Assembly (NCBI RefSeq): GCF_003946555.1
Contig: NZ_RHOO01000010.1
Location: 1 to 64,000, forward strand
Length of the DNA: 64,000 nucleotides
DNA from: Companilactobacillus hulinensis
Lineage (GTDB): Bacteria; Bacillota; Bacilli; Lactobacillales; Lactobacillaceae
Direction of reading: 5' to 3'
Shown here: positions 43,949-52,594 of the stretch, piece after piece
Numbering within the stretch: the first letter of the stretch is position 1
Layout: every line of letters starts with the position of its first letter
The notes under the pieces: generated by a model
Told to the model about the DNA's origin: nothing
Database searches by the model: none
Seen by the model: only the letters and a program-made list of their open reading frames with translations
Translations under genes and position numbers: made by a program

Positions 43949-43990
43949 CTTTGTTTCCACCTTTAATTTAGATTTTTGGGTAAATAAATA

Positions 43991-44133
43991 GGAACCCTAC
44001 ACGAGTGAGGGTTCCCAAACAAAAGTCTGAATTAATGCCCTCACAGTTTCAATACTTTGAATCCATGAGGGCTTTAGCGTAACGTTTAATAAGCCTACAT
44101 GGATGACCGTGTAGACAAGGAGGAGCTTATTAA
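43991..44133 (-). promoter_or_regulatory. Transcription attenuator of serCA
   Basis: Minus-strand leader with alternative pairings. 1:2 is TTAATAAGC (44125-44133, inside the leader peptide) with GCTTATTAA (44086-44094). 2:3 is GGCTT with AAGCC. 3:4 is GCCCTCA (44066-44072) with TGAGGGC (44037-44043). 4:5 is GTGAGGG with CCCTCAC. The terminator GGAACCCT / AGGGTTCC is at 43991-44015, followed by TATTTATTT. A ribosome stalled on serine codons would free segment 2, favour 2:3 and 4:5 and block the terminator; normal translation would favour 3:4 and termination. Confidence 0.72.
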
Positions 44134-44157
44134 GCTAAAATGTAATTGTTTCATCAT
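44095..44157 (-). CDS. Serine-rich leader peptide of serCA
   Basis: A 20-residue frame with SD GGAGG (44168-44172) ten bases before ATG. Seven of 20 residues are serine (residues 8, 11-13, 15, 18 and 19), using AGC, TCC, TCT and TCA. The stop is TAG. It lies in the serC leader and overlaps the attenuator's first segment. This is the classical layout of ribosome-mediated attenuation, with serine starvation as the expected signal. Confidence 0.75.
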   Translation of the reverse strand: MMKQLHFSLISSSLSTRSSM

Positions 44158-44187
44158 AATTAGAATACCTCCAATAAACTTAAGCAC

Positions 44188-44216
44188 ACTTTAACAATTT
44201 AACTGGGGAAAGTCAA
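44188..44216 (-). promoter_or_regulatory. Promoter of the serCA leader
   Basis: TTGACT (44211-44216) and TAAAGT (44188-44193) on the minus strand, 17 bp apart. The transcript would start about 44181, just before the leader-peptide SD. Confidence 0.65.
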
Positions 44217-44232
44217 TCAGAAGGAGAAAAAA

Positions 44233-44856
44233 ATGACAGAATTTTATTTCATCAGACACGGTCAAACAGACGCCAATGCCGAGGGGATCAAGCAAGGGGT
44301 TATCAACACGGATATCACAAAACTAAATGACACGGGTAAAAGCCAGATTAAAAAACTCCACTCAGTTTTTAATATTAGCTTTGCGGATGAACTGATCCAC
44401 AGCCCACTTACTAGAACCGTAGAGTCCGCAGAGATTCTTAATGAAGGTTACAACTTGCCAACGTCAACTGATGAACGCCTTCTAGAAATTTCCTATGGGC
44501 AATGGGATGGTCAAAAAAACTCCGACTTACATAAAAAGTATCCTCGATACTTTGACCAACATCTAAATGACGTTCTTCCCGAATATGTGGAGGTAGCTAC
44601 TAAGGGAGAAACATTCCCACAAGTTGTTGCACGTGTTAAATCGTTTATGCTAGAAAAAACGCTCAATACACCAGACAAAAAATACATCGTCGTAACACAC
44701 GGCTTCACTATTAAAGCCGCAGCTCTGGGTGTAATTGAACCACAAAACCCGATGACACTTCCTGAACCGAACAACGCTAGTGTTACAAAGATCGTAACAT
44801 TGGCGAGAACACAGCAAATGTATTTGGAATACTATAATCGGGAGTTTAAGTTCTAG
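44233..44856 (+). CDS. Histidine phosphatase family protein
   Basis: A 207-residue member of the phosphoglycerate-mutase-like superfamily: FYFIRHGQTDAN carries the phosphohistidine, SPLTRTVESAEIL the Arg, and VVTHGFTIKAAAL the second His. Its short length fits a phosphatase rather than a mutase. It is transcribed divergently from serCA, and no classical serB is seen, so it may be a metal-independent phosphoserine phosphatase completing serine synthesis (inference). SD AGGAG. Confidence 0.82.
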   Translation: MTEFYFIRHGQTDANAEGIKQGVINTDITKLNDTGKSQIKKLHSVFNISFADELIHSPLTRTVESAEILNEGYNLPTSTDERLLEISYGQWDGQKNSDLHKKYPRYFDQHLNDVLPEYVEVATKGETFPQVVARVKSFMLEKTLNTPDKKYIVVTHGFTIKAAALGVIEPQNPMTLPEPNNASVTKIVTLARTQQMYLEYYNREFKF

Positions 44857-44860
44857 AAAA

Positions 44861-44923
44861 GAGAGTGGAGAAAACCGGGAGATTCGTAGCAGGCGCAGGA
44901 ATCTGGTTTTTGCAACTCATTTC
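44861..44923 (-). repeat. Family B repeat, copy B8 (core deleted)
   Basis: Has both outer arms (GAGAGTGGAG... and ...TGCAACTCATTTC) and GTAGCAGGCGCAGG but lacks the whole TGAGCACTGCCTAGG segment and inner hairpin. The deletion joins GATTC directly to GTAGC. Upstream of proB. Confidence 0.7.
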
Positions 44924-44970
44924 AGAACGCCAAATCATGCTCCCTCAAAATAATAAGGGAAAACTAAAAT

Positions 44971-45780
44971 ATGCAAAACAAGCGAAATTTAATAGCCAAT
45001 CGAATTGTAGTCAAAGTGGGAACTAGCACTTTGATCCATCAAAACAGTAAAGTCAGATTGTCAGTCATTGACAAGTTGGCTCATGTTCTCAGCACATTAA
45101 AAAAGGATGGTAAGGATGTTGTTCTTGTTTCATCCGGTGCCATTGGTGCTGGTATGGGAGTACTTCATCTCGATCGTCGACCAATAAAGATTTCTCAGCA
45201 ACAAGCTGTTTCAGCAATCGGACAAGCCGAATTAATTCAAATATATAATGAAGCTCTCCATAAATATGGCATGTGTGCGGCTCAGATGCTGATAACTAGG
45301 GATGTTATCGACTATCCTGAAAGTCACACTAATGTAATGAACAGCTTCCAAGAATTGTTAGCGATGGACAACACAATTCCGATAATTAACGAAAACGACG
45401 CCGTGACGGTATCAGAAATGGATCATCTAACTAAGTTCGGTGATAATGACCAATTATCCGCTATCGTTACTAACCTAATTGATGCCGATTTATTGATCAT
45501 GTTGTCGGACATCGATGGATTCTACAACGCTAATCCATTGAAAGTTCCTGATGCCAAGTTGATTACACGAGTCGATAATATTGGACCGGAAATAATCGCC
45601 GCCGCTGGTGGTAATGGAACCAAGTTTGGTACAGGTGGTATGACTACCAAATTAAAAGCTGCCAAACGTATTTTGAAGCATAATCAACAAATGATCCTCG
45701 CAAATGGTAAAGATCCTGAAATCATCTTCAATATTTTATCCGGTGACCCTATCGGTACTTTATTCACCAAAATCAAATAG
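44971..45780 (+). CDS. proB: Glutamate 5-kinase
   Basis: A 269-residue amino-acid kinase, first step of proline synthesis. VVKVGTSTL, LVSSGAIGAG, NENDAVTV and TGGMTTKLKAA are diagnostic. It lacks the C-terminal PUA domain of E. coli ProB, as is common in lactic acid bacteria. SD AAGGG. proA follows 12 bases later. Confidence 0.95.
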   Translation: MQNKRNLIANRIVVKVGTSTLIHQNSKVRLSVIDKLAHVLSTLKKDGKDVVLVSSGAIGAGMGVLHLDRRPIKISQQQAVSAIGQAELIQIYNEALHKYGMCAAQMLITRDVIDYPESHTNVMNSFQELLAMDNTIPIINENDAVTVSEMDHLTKFGDNDQLSAIVTNLIDADLLIMLSDIDGFYNANPLKVPDAKLITRVDNIGPEIIAAAGGNGTKFGTGGMTTKLKAAKRILKHNQQMILANGKDPEIIFNILSGDPIGTLFTKIK

Positions 45781-45792
45781 GAGTTGAATGAT

Positions 45793-47040
45793 ATGACTGA
45801 TCTAAACAAAATGGGCAAAGATGCTCAAGCTGCAGCCTTTGACCTCGGACAACTTGGTACAACTGATAAAAATAACGCCCTATTAAAAATGGCTGATGCA
45901 TTAATCGCCAATAGCAAAAATATTATTTCAGAAAATACAAAAGATATTGAAAAAGCTAAGAAAAACGGCATGGCTAAGGCCATGGTTGATCGTCTATTAT
46001 TGGACGATTCCAGAATTGCTGGCATGGCTGATGGACTTAGACAAGTCGTCGCCCTGCCCGATCCTATTGGCAAAGTTGACCGTGGATGGACTACTGATGC
46101 TGGATTGGATATTATCCAAGAACGTGTACCACTTGGTGTTATTGGGATGATTTATGAGGCTCGCCCAAACGTTACCGTTGATGCGGCCGGATTGTGTTTC
46201 AAATCCGGTAATGCTGTTATCTTACGTGGTGGTAAAGAAGCTATCAATTCTAATATTGTTCTTGCCAATACTTTGCGTAGTGCTCTAAAGGAAATTGGTA
46301 TAACTGAGAATGCTATCCAATTAATCTCAGATACTAGTCACGAAATCGCTAATGAAATGATGCAATTAACTGACTATATCGATGTCCTAATTCCTAGAGG
46401 ATCAGGTCGATTCATCAAAATGGTCGTTAACAATGCCAAAGTTCCTATTATTGAAACTGGTGCTGGTAATTGTCATATCTATGTTGATAAGGACGCTGAT
46501 TTGGACAAGGCTGTAGCGATCATCATTAATGCCAAAGTTCAACGCCCATCCGTATGTAATGCAGCTGAAAAAGTTATTTTACACAAAGATATCGCTGATG
46601 AGTTCCTACCAAGGCTTTACAAGGCTTTGAAGGAAAACAACGTTGAAGTCCGTGGTGACGAGCGTGCTGTTTCAATTATTCCTGACATTATTCCTGCAAC
46701 TGAAGACGATTGGTATACCGAATATAACGACTATATTATCGCCGTTAAAGTTGTTGACGATATTGATGGTGCCATTAAACATATCAACAAATATAACACA
46801 AAGCACAGTGAATCAATTATCACTGAAAACTACGCTTCTAGCCGTAAGTTCATGAAACAAATAGATGCAGCCGTCGTTTACGCTAACGCTTCAACACGTT
46901 TTACCGATGGTAATGAATTTGGATTCGGTGCTGAAATTGGTATCAGTACTCAAAAACTTCATGCAAGAGGACCTATGGGTGCCAATGAGTTGACTACTAC
47001 CAAGTATTTGGTTCAAGGTGATGGACAGATTAGAAAGTGA
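45793..47040 (+). CDS. proA: Glutamate-5-semialdehyde dehydrogenase
   Basis: A 415-residue NADPH-dependent enzyme, second step of proline synthesis. PLGVIGMIYEARPNVTVDA, LRGGKEAINSN and RPSVCNAAEK (with catalytic Cys) are diagnostic. The ATG at 45793 has SD AGGAG nine bases upstream. Terminator at 47123-47160. proC is not in the window. Confidence 0.95.
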   Translation: MTDLNKMGKDAQAAAFDLGQLGTTDKNNALLKMADALIANSKNIISENTKDIEKAKKNGMAKAMVDRLLLDDSRIAGMADGLRQVVALPDPIGKVDRGWTTDAGLDIIQERVPLGVIGMIYEARPNVTVDAAGLCFKSGNAVILRGGKEAINSNIVLANTLRSALKEIGITENAIQLISDTSHEIANEMMQLTDYIDVLIPRGSGRFIKMVVNNAKVPIIETGAGNCHIYVDKDADLDKAVAIIINAKVQRPSVCNAAEKVILHKDIADEFLPRLYKALKENNVEVRGDERAVSIIPDIIPATEDDWYTEYNDYIIAVKVVDDIDGAIKHINKYNTKHSESIITENYASSRKFMKQIDAAVVYANASTRFTDGNEFGFGAEIGISTQKLHARGPMGANELTTTKYLVQGDGQIRK

Positions 47041-47122
47041 TTTTATACGTAATCTTCAAAACTTAGTTAATGAGTTTCGTACTACTGACTCTGCTAGATG
47101 GCAAAAGATACTGAATATAAAA

Positions 47123-47166
47123 AGAAGCTGAACTTACTGTTTACGGTAAGTTTAGCTTCTTTTTTT
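47123..47166 (+). terminator. proBA terminator
   Basis: AGAAGCTgAACTTAC / GTAAGTTtAGCTTCT followed by a T-run. Confidence 0.92.
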
Positions 47167-47173
47167 GTGGTTT

Positions 47174-47290
47174 GAAACGAGTTGCGAAGGGGCAAACCTC
47201 TGCGCTTACTACGAATAAGTAGTGCGTCACTTCGTGACACTCTACTTATCCTAGGTAATGCTCAGGAGTTCCCGCTTTTTGACACGCTCT
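47174..47290 (+). repeat. Family B structured repeat, copy B9 (type I)
   Basis: Core CTGCGCTTACTACGAATAAG ... CTTATCCTAGGTAATGCTCA, inner hairpin GTCACTTCGTGAC. It lies between two convergent genes and touches the stop at 47291. Confidence 0.75.
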
Positions 47291-48235
47291 TTAATATCCT
47301 TCACTAAAATCAACCACGTTCTCAACGACTTCGCCATTTTCAACGTATGACTTCAAATTGCGCTTAAAGATGCCAAAGGCACGTTCTCCATAATGTACAC
47401 TGGCACCGGCGTTATGTGGTGTGATAATAACATTCTTCATTTCCCATAATGGGCTATCTTCATTTAATGGTTCTGGAGTTGTGACATCAAGTGCGGCTCC
47501 TGAGATTTTCTTTTCTTGTAGGGCAGAAACAAGGTCTTCCATATTAGTCGTCTTACCACGTCCAATATTGATATAGAAGGCTTTCTTAGACATTGCGTCA
47601 AATAATTCTGAATTGAATAGGCCATTTGTCTCGGAAGTATCTGGCAATGCATTAACTATGAAATTAGCATGTTTAAGATTGTCTTTAAGATCTGACATTG
47701 GAATCATTTCATCAATATTAACATCTGATTGATCAGAACGGCGTACTCCGACGGTCTTCATTCCCAAAGCCTTAGCGTATTGTGCAATCAAACTACCGAT
47801 ATGACCGACACCAATGATCATGACGGTCTTACCATAGACTTCATCATAAGGTTCGTCGTATTTCCATTCTTTATTTGCTTGTTGCAAAACAGCAAGGTTC
47901 ATATTGCGCATCAACATCAACATGTAAGCAATTGTTTGTTCCGCAATATTAATGGCATTGGCACCTGATCCAGTTGTCAAAGTAATACCCTTATCAGATA
48001 ACTCACGAAGTGGCAAAGCATCCACTCCGGCACGAACTACTTGAACCCAGTTCAAACTTGGACTGTTCAAAATATCAGCTTTTAAGGAGTTAGTCCAATC
48101 ATACAGAACCTCAACATCCTTTAAGTCTTTTGCAGTAACCTCTTTAGGTGAAGTAATTGCCAGATCGACACCAGGAATCTTCTCAATTCTTTCCTTCTGG
48201 TGATCTGTTAAATTTACCAAGCTTAGAACTTTCAT
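47291..48235 (-). CDS. D-isomer-specific 2-hydroxyacid dehydrogenase
   Basis: A 314-residue NAD(P)-dependent dehydrogenase. The NAD motif GVGHIGSLIAQYAKALG, FYINIGRG and TPHNAGASVHYGERAFG (catalytic His) are present. No ACT domain, and it differs from SerA. The substrate is unclear (a branched or phosphoglycerate-like 2-oxoacid). SD AGAGG. Confidence 0.87.
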   Translation of the reverse strand: MKVLSLVNLTDHQKERIEKIPGVDLAITSPKEVTAKDLKDVEVLYDWTNSLKADILNSPSLNWVQVVRAGVDALPLRELSDKGITLTTGSGANAINIAEQTIAYMLMLMRNMNLAVLQQANKEWKYDEPYDEVYGKTVMIIGVGHIGSLIAQYAKALGMKTVGVRRSDQSDVNIDEMIPMSDLKDNLKHANFIVNALPDTSETNGLFNSELFDAMSKKAFYINIGRGKTTNMEDLVSALQEKKISGAALDVTTPEPLNEDSPLWEMKNVIITPHNAGASVHYGERAFGIFKRNLKSYVENGEVVENVVDFSEGY

Positions 48236-48392
48236 ATCCCATACCTCTTACTTAAAATTTAACTTCAATTATAATCATCTATCACGAAACTATCCAGTTT
48301 TCTAATTAATCTCTTAAGAAAAGTGAATTGTATGGTACACTAATAAATGTTGTTTGCAAAAATTTTGATTTATTTTCAGAAATATGTTAGGT

Positions 48393-48422
48393 AATTGCTT
48401 CGCGTTTTGGAGCAATTTTTTG
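48393..48422 (+). promoter_or_regulatory. Terminator-like hairpin in the aquaporin-gene leader
   Basis: AATTGCT / AGCAATT followed by TTTTT, between a candidate promoter (TACACT near 48335) and the start at 48471. The region GCAAAAATT (about 48356) could pair with the T-run side instead, so attenuation is possible. Confidence 0.5.
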
Positions 48423-48470
48423 TTGTCTGAATCAATTTTGCATTAAAAAAAATTATTAGGGGTATAAATA

Positions 48471-49190
48471 ATGCATTACACATTATTAACACGCTGTATT
48501 GCGGAATTCATCGGAACCGCAATTATGGTTGCTTTGGGTAACGGTTCAGTTGCCAACGTTGAATTAAAAGGTACTAAAGGTTTCCACGGTGGGTGGATCT
48601 TAATCGGATTCGGTTATGGTATCGGTGTTATGATTCCTGCTATGATGTTTGGACCAATCTCAGGCGGTCAAATCAATCCAGCCATGACATTGGCTCTTGC
48701 TATTAACAATGAGTTCCCATGGGCAGAAGTTGGTCCATATCTTCTTGCTCAAATGCTTGGAGCAATCTTTGGTCAGATTCTTGTCGTTGCTGCATACAAG
48801 CCTTATTACAACAAGACTGAAAACGTTGAATCAATTCTTGGTACTTTCTCAACAATTGATGCTGAAAACAGTCGTTTGAACGGATTTATTAACGAATTTA
48901 TTGGTACTTTTATTCTTGTCTTTGGTGCTGTCGCACTTACTTCAGATCATATCGATCCTCGTGCTGACTTCATTGGTCTTGGATTCTTAGTTATGTGTTT
49001 GGTTATTTCATTCGGTGGTCCTACTGGTCCAGCTCTTAATCCAGCTCGTGATCTTGGTCCACGTTTACTTCACGCCATGTTGCCATTTCCACATAAGGGC
49101 TCTTGTCAATGGAAGTACGCTTGGGTTCCAGTTGTAGCACCTATCTGCGGTGCTATCGTCGCAGTTCAACTATATAGTGCATTCTTCTAA
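48471..49190 (+). CDS. MIP-family channel (aquaporin/glycerol facilitator)
   Basis: A 239-residue protein with six spans. Both NPA boxes are present: GGQINPAMTLA and ALNPARDLGPR. The Asp after the second NPA box and the length favour a glycerol-type (GlpF) channel. Lactobacillus homologues also pass lactic acid, peroxide or dihydroxyacetone. SD AGGGG. Confidence 0.9.
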   Translation: MHYTLLTRCIAEFIGTAIMVALGNGSVANVELKGTKGFHGGWILIGFGYGIGVMIPAMMFGPISGGQINPAMTLALAINNEFPWAEVGPYLLAQMLGAIFGQILVVAAYKPYYNKTENVESILGTFSTIDAENSRLNGFINEFIGTFILVFGAVALTSDHIDPRADFIGLGFLVMCLVISFGGPTGPALNPARDLGPRLLHAMLPFPHKGSCQWKYAWVPVVAPICGAIVAVQLYSAFF

Positions 49191-49203
49191 TTAGATATTA
49201 AAA

Positions 49204-49230
49204 AACGTCTCGGAAAAATTCCGAGGCGTT
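49204..49230. terminator. Bidirectional terminator
   Basis: AACGtCTCGGAA / TTCCGAGgCGTT with T-runs on both sides; shared by the aquaporin gene and the convergent ABC permease. Confidence 0.82.
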
Positions 49231-49231
49231 T

Positions 49232-50452
49232 TTATTTATTGTAGGACAATCCACGTTTCAATCTCTTCCAGAAACTAGAATCATCATTTTGTAACATCAA
49301 TCCTTGATAAACCTTACCGATATAGTAAATCATCAGTAAAATGGCTGCTACCAAGATAGCTAATGAAATAATTATTTGGATCGGCGCAACTTCATTATTG
49401 ATAATTCTCATTGGCATGAAATATGATGAGAAAAATGGAACATATGACAGTATCTTAACTGGCAGTACATCCATATTGTTTTGGAATGGAAAGGTAATGA
49501 AGAATGCCAGCATACTTAACATGGTTACCGGTTGAGCAGCCTTTGAAGCATCTTCAGCTTTGGCAACCAAGGCTCCACAAAGTGCTGCCAAAATCGTATA
49601 AATAACTACTCCTAACAATAAATAAACCAAATTCAAACTTAAAATATTATGCAAGACAGCAGTTATCAAATCTTTGTTCTTTGCAATTGCATCTTTGGTC
49701 AATTCAGCGTGCTGAGCATAGACAAACATCCCCCAGCCACCAACTAAATAAATCAATATTTGCGTAATAATAACTAACAATACTCCAAGAATCTTACCGA
49801 TAAAGTATTTAACAGCAGTGGTACTGGAGAAAATAACTTCCATGATCTTAGTACCTTTTTCAGATGCAATCTCTTGCGCCGTTATCGATCCATAAGTAAT
49901 CAGGATCGTATACACCATGATCACAATTATCCAAAAAGAAATCATTTTGGCAAGATTATCCGTTCCAGTTTTCTTACGGATCACTTCTTTGAACACCGGT
50001 TGCTGCTGCAATGATTGTGCTTGTTTCGGTGTTAATTGTGCATTGGCATAGTTTAATTGCTGCTGAACACCCATGGTGAAGGTATTAATCTTAGCCTTCA
50101 TGCTGTTGTCAATCGAGCTAGAACCATGGTAGGTTGCCTTCACACTGTTATTTTCAGTTGTAAAAACAAGATAACCAGCTATCTTATTAGCTTTTACTTT
50201 CTTTTCAGCTGTAGAGACTGACTTAATCTTTGTATTAATGTCATCTTTGTTCTGCTTAATGAAGGCATCTTTTAACTCATTTTGACCATATACAGCAATA
50301 TCATCACTATCACTAGCGCTACTGGCACTCAGATAACCTGCACCAATACTGATACCAAAAATAACGAATGGCCCCAGAACCAAAGCTACGAACCCCCATG
50401 ACTTAACTTGTCTCAAAAAAGTTTCAAAAGTGACTATCCAAAGCTTATTCAT
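49232..50452 (-). CDS. ABC-2 type transporter permease (NatB-like)
   Basis: A 406-residue membrane protein: one N-terminal span, a large extracytoplasmic loop (about 40-170), then five or six spans. IVMVYTILITYGSITAQEIAS followed by EKGTKIMEVIFSST is the NatB/ABC-2 signature. Overlaps its ATPase gene by eight bases. Probably exports Na+, a drug or a lipid. Confidence 0.87.
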   Translation of the reverse strand: MNKLWIVTFETFLRQVKSWGFVALVLGPFVIFGISIGAGYLSASSASDSDDIAVYGQNELKDAFIKQNKDDINTKIKSVSTAEKKVKANKIAGYLVFTTENNSVKATYHGSSSIDNSMKAKINTFTMGVQQQLNYANAQLTPKQAQSLQQQPVFKEVIRKKTGTDNLAKMISFWIIVIMVYTILITYGSITAQEIASEKGTKIMEVIFSSTTAVKYFIGKILGVLLVIITQILIYLVGGWGMFVYAQHAELTKDAIAKNKDLITAVLHNILSLNLVYLLLGVVIYTILAALCGALVAKAEDASKAAQPVTMLSMLAFFITFPFQNNMDVLPVKILSYVPFFSSYFMPMRIINNEVAPIQIIISLAILVAAILLMIYYIGKVYQGLMLQNDDSSFWKRLKRGLSYNK

Positions 50453-51341
50453 TATGATCGCCAGCTTTCAAGCGGAATATTTCATTCAATGTTGGTGGTT
50501 GCTGACTGAATTCTTCTATATATTGACCATTAGTTAATGTATCAAAAATATCTTTACCAGCGGTTTCATCATCCAAGTCTAACAAATAGCGATTGTACTC
50601 CCGTTGTATGACTGAAATAACATGTGGTAACTGTGATAACCTGTCCGCAGTCCAATCGGTCGTAACAAACAATCTTGTCTTACCGAACTGATCACGAACT
50701 TCACCCACTGTACCATCGAGGACAATTCGTCCATTTCTAAGCATAACTAGACTATCGCAAACCTCCTCGACATTCTCCATATCATGACTAGAAAAAATGA
50801 TGGAAGCACCATTATTCTTAGCTTCAATTATGGCCTGTTTCAATAAATCAGAATTAACTGGATCTAATCCACTGAATGGCTCATCGAGAATTATTAACTT
50901 GGGATTATGAATCAGCGTGCAGATCAATTGGACCTTTTGCTGATTACCTTTGGACAATGATTTGATTTTATCTTTCTTATTACCTTTAACTGCAAACTTC
51001 TCTAACCAACTATCTATCTGTGGTCGAATCTCTTTAGCAGACTTATCTTTCAAACGTGCCAAATAAACAATTTGTTGCTCAATTGTCAGTTTGGGCATCA
51101 AGCTTCTTTCTTCGGGCAAGTATCCGATCTGGTCAAAGACCGACTCTGTTATCGGCTCCCCTTGCCAATTTATCTGCCCGTCGTAATGCAAAAAGTTCAG
51201 AATACTGTGAAATGTTGTAGATTTGCCGGCACCATTTTGACCGATCAATCCCAATATGTGACCATCTGGAATATCAAAATTGATATCGTCTAGTGCTTGA
51301 AGTGAACCAAAGCTCTTACTTACATGCTGCACACTAAGCAT
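50445..51341 (-). CDS. ABC transporter ATP-binding protein (NatA-like)
   Basis: A 298-residue ATPase. Walker A GQNGAGKST, signature LSKGNQQKVQ, Walker B LIILDEPFSGLDP, then the H-loop SSHDMENVEEVCD. The C-terminal extension is typical for the NatA/DrrA group. Works with the permease encoded next. Confidence 0.92.
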   Translation of the reverse strand: MLSVQHVSKSFGSLQALDDINFDIPDGHILGLIGQNGAGKSTTFHSILNFLHYDGQINWQGEPITESVFDQIGYLPEERSLMPKLTIEQQIVYLARLKDKSAKEIRPQIDSWLEKFAVKGNKKDKIKSLSKGNQQKVQLICTLIHNPKLIILDEPFSGLDPVNSDLLKQAIIEAKNNGASIIFSSHDMENVEEVCDSLVMLRNGRIVLDGTVGEVRDQFGKTRLFVTTDWTADRLSQLPHVISVIQREYNRYLLDLDDETAGKDIFDTLTNGQYIEEFSQQPPTLNEIFRLKAGDHNE

Positions 51342-51459
51342 TTCTCGTTTCCCCCTTATTTGTTATGTTATAAGTATACACGACAAAAAGTTTTTTAAGT
51401 TATATTATGTTAGCATATTGGTATTATCAGAATATCGATATTATATGGGGAAATTATCT

Positions 51460-52368
51460 ATGTCAGATCAACAAAAAGGATTATTTTATGCAATTGCCGG
51501 TCCAGTTCTTTGGGGATTCTCTGGAAGCATTGCTCAATACTTATTTAGCGTGGAAAGCATCCCTACTCAATGGTTAGTTGGATTGCGCCTTATTTTAGCG
51601 GGGATATTATTGCTAGTTTGGTGTGGAATCGCGATGCCTAAGCAATTATTCTCTATCCTGAAGAAACCGCGATATATTTTCCAACTATTGTGCTTCGGAT
51701 TATTAGGGATGTTGCCGGCACAGTATACATACTTCATGGCTATCAAGTACGGCAATGCGCCAACAGCTACCGTACTGCAGTTTTTGGGACCACTATTTAT
51801 CATTCTGTACTTATCAGTTCGAAGTCTGCACTGGCCAAGACGTATTGATATGATTTCAATCGTCCTTGCATTAATAGGTACCTTCTTATTAGTAACTCAT
51901 GGTCATTGGAATTCACTGGCATTATCGCCTCTTGCGGTTCTTTGGGGAGTGGGTTCTGGATTGAGTCAAGCTTCATACACATTATTGCCACGTGAATTGC
52001 TCAAGAACTTTGATGCCAGAATTGTCACCGGCTGGTCAATGCTACTCGGTGGCATCGTCTTTGCGCCAGTCGCTCACTTGAATCAAGTTCCACAATTGAC
52101 GACTAAAGCTTGGATCATGATCATTTTTATCATAATCGGTGGAACAATGTTCTCCTACCTGTTCTATCTCCAAAGTTTGAATTACTTGTCTGCTACAACT
52201 ACCGGGATGCTGAGTGCCTTTGAACCATTGACCGCCACTATTCTTTCAGTAACTTTGTTGAGCACACATATTGGTGGAGCTGAAATTGCCGGAGCATTAT
52301 TGATTCTTGGCATAACCTTTTTACAGGCTCTGCCACCAAAATTATTTATTGGTAAAAGAAGGATTTAA
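51460..52368 (+). CDS. EamA/DMT-family transporter
   Basis: A 302-residue protein with ten spans in two EamA repeats (GPVLWGFSGSIAQYLFS; LWGVGSGLSQASYTLLPREL). These transporters export amino acids or metabolites; substrate unknown. The ATG at 51460 has SD GGGGAA; upstream in-frame codons lack one. Confidence 0.87.
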   Translation: MSDQQKGLFYAIAGPVLWGFSGSIAQYLFSVESIPTQWLVGLRLILAGILLLVWCGIAMPKQLFSILKKPRYIFQLLCFGLLGMLPAQYTYFMAIKYGNAPTATVLQFLGPLFIILYLSVRSLHWPRRIDMISIVLALIGTFLLVTHGHWNSLALSPLAVLWGVGSGLSQASYTLLPRELLKNFDARIVTGWSMLLGGIVFAPVAHLNQVPQLTTKAWIMIIFIIIGGTMFSYLFYLQSLNYLSATTTGMLSAFEPLTATILSVTLLSTHIGGAEIAGALLILGITFLQALPPKLFIGKRRI

Positions 52369-52387
52369 ATCACACATATATATACAA

Positions 52388-52444
52388 AAGGGAGCCATCT
52401 CTTACTTGATATTGTTACATCACGTAAGAGATGGCTCCCTTTTT
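52388..52444 (+). terminator. EamA-gene terminator
   Basis: AGGGAGCCATCTCTTAC / GTAAGAGATGGCTCCCT perfect 17-bp stem followed by TTTT. Confidence 0.92.
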
Positions 52445-52594
52445 ATCATTTATCAACAAATTTGTTTAAACATTGTGTACTTTTTCTCACCTCATGATAT
52501 TTATAATTTCATATTTTGGCATATATTTTACTAAAAATGGTGCAATAATAATAGACGCTTAGTATATTGTCAAAATGTAAAGGTGAGGATTTAC

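Noticed and set aside
43949-44180. T-box riboswitch for serC
   Set aside because: No T-box consensus (GGTGGNACCGCG) or stem I features; a serine-rich leader frame explains the structure better.
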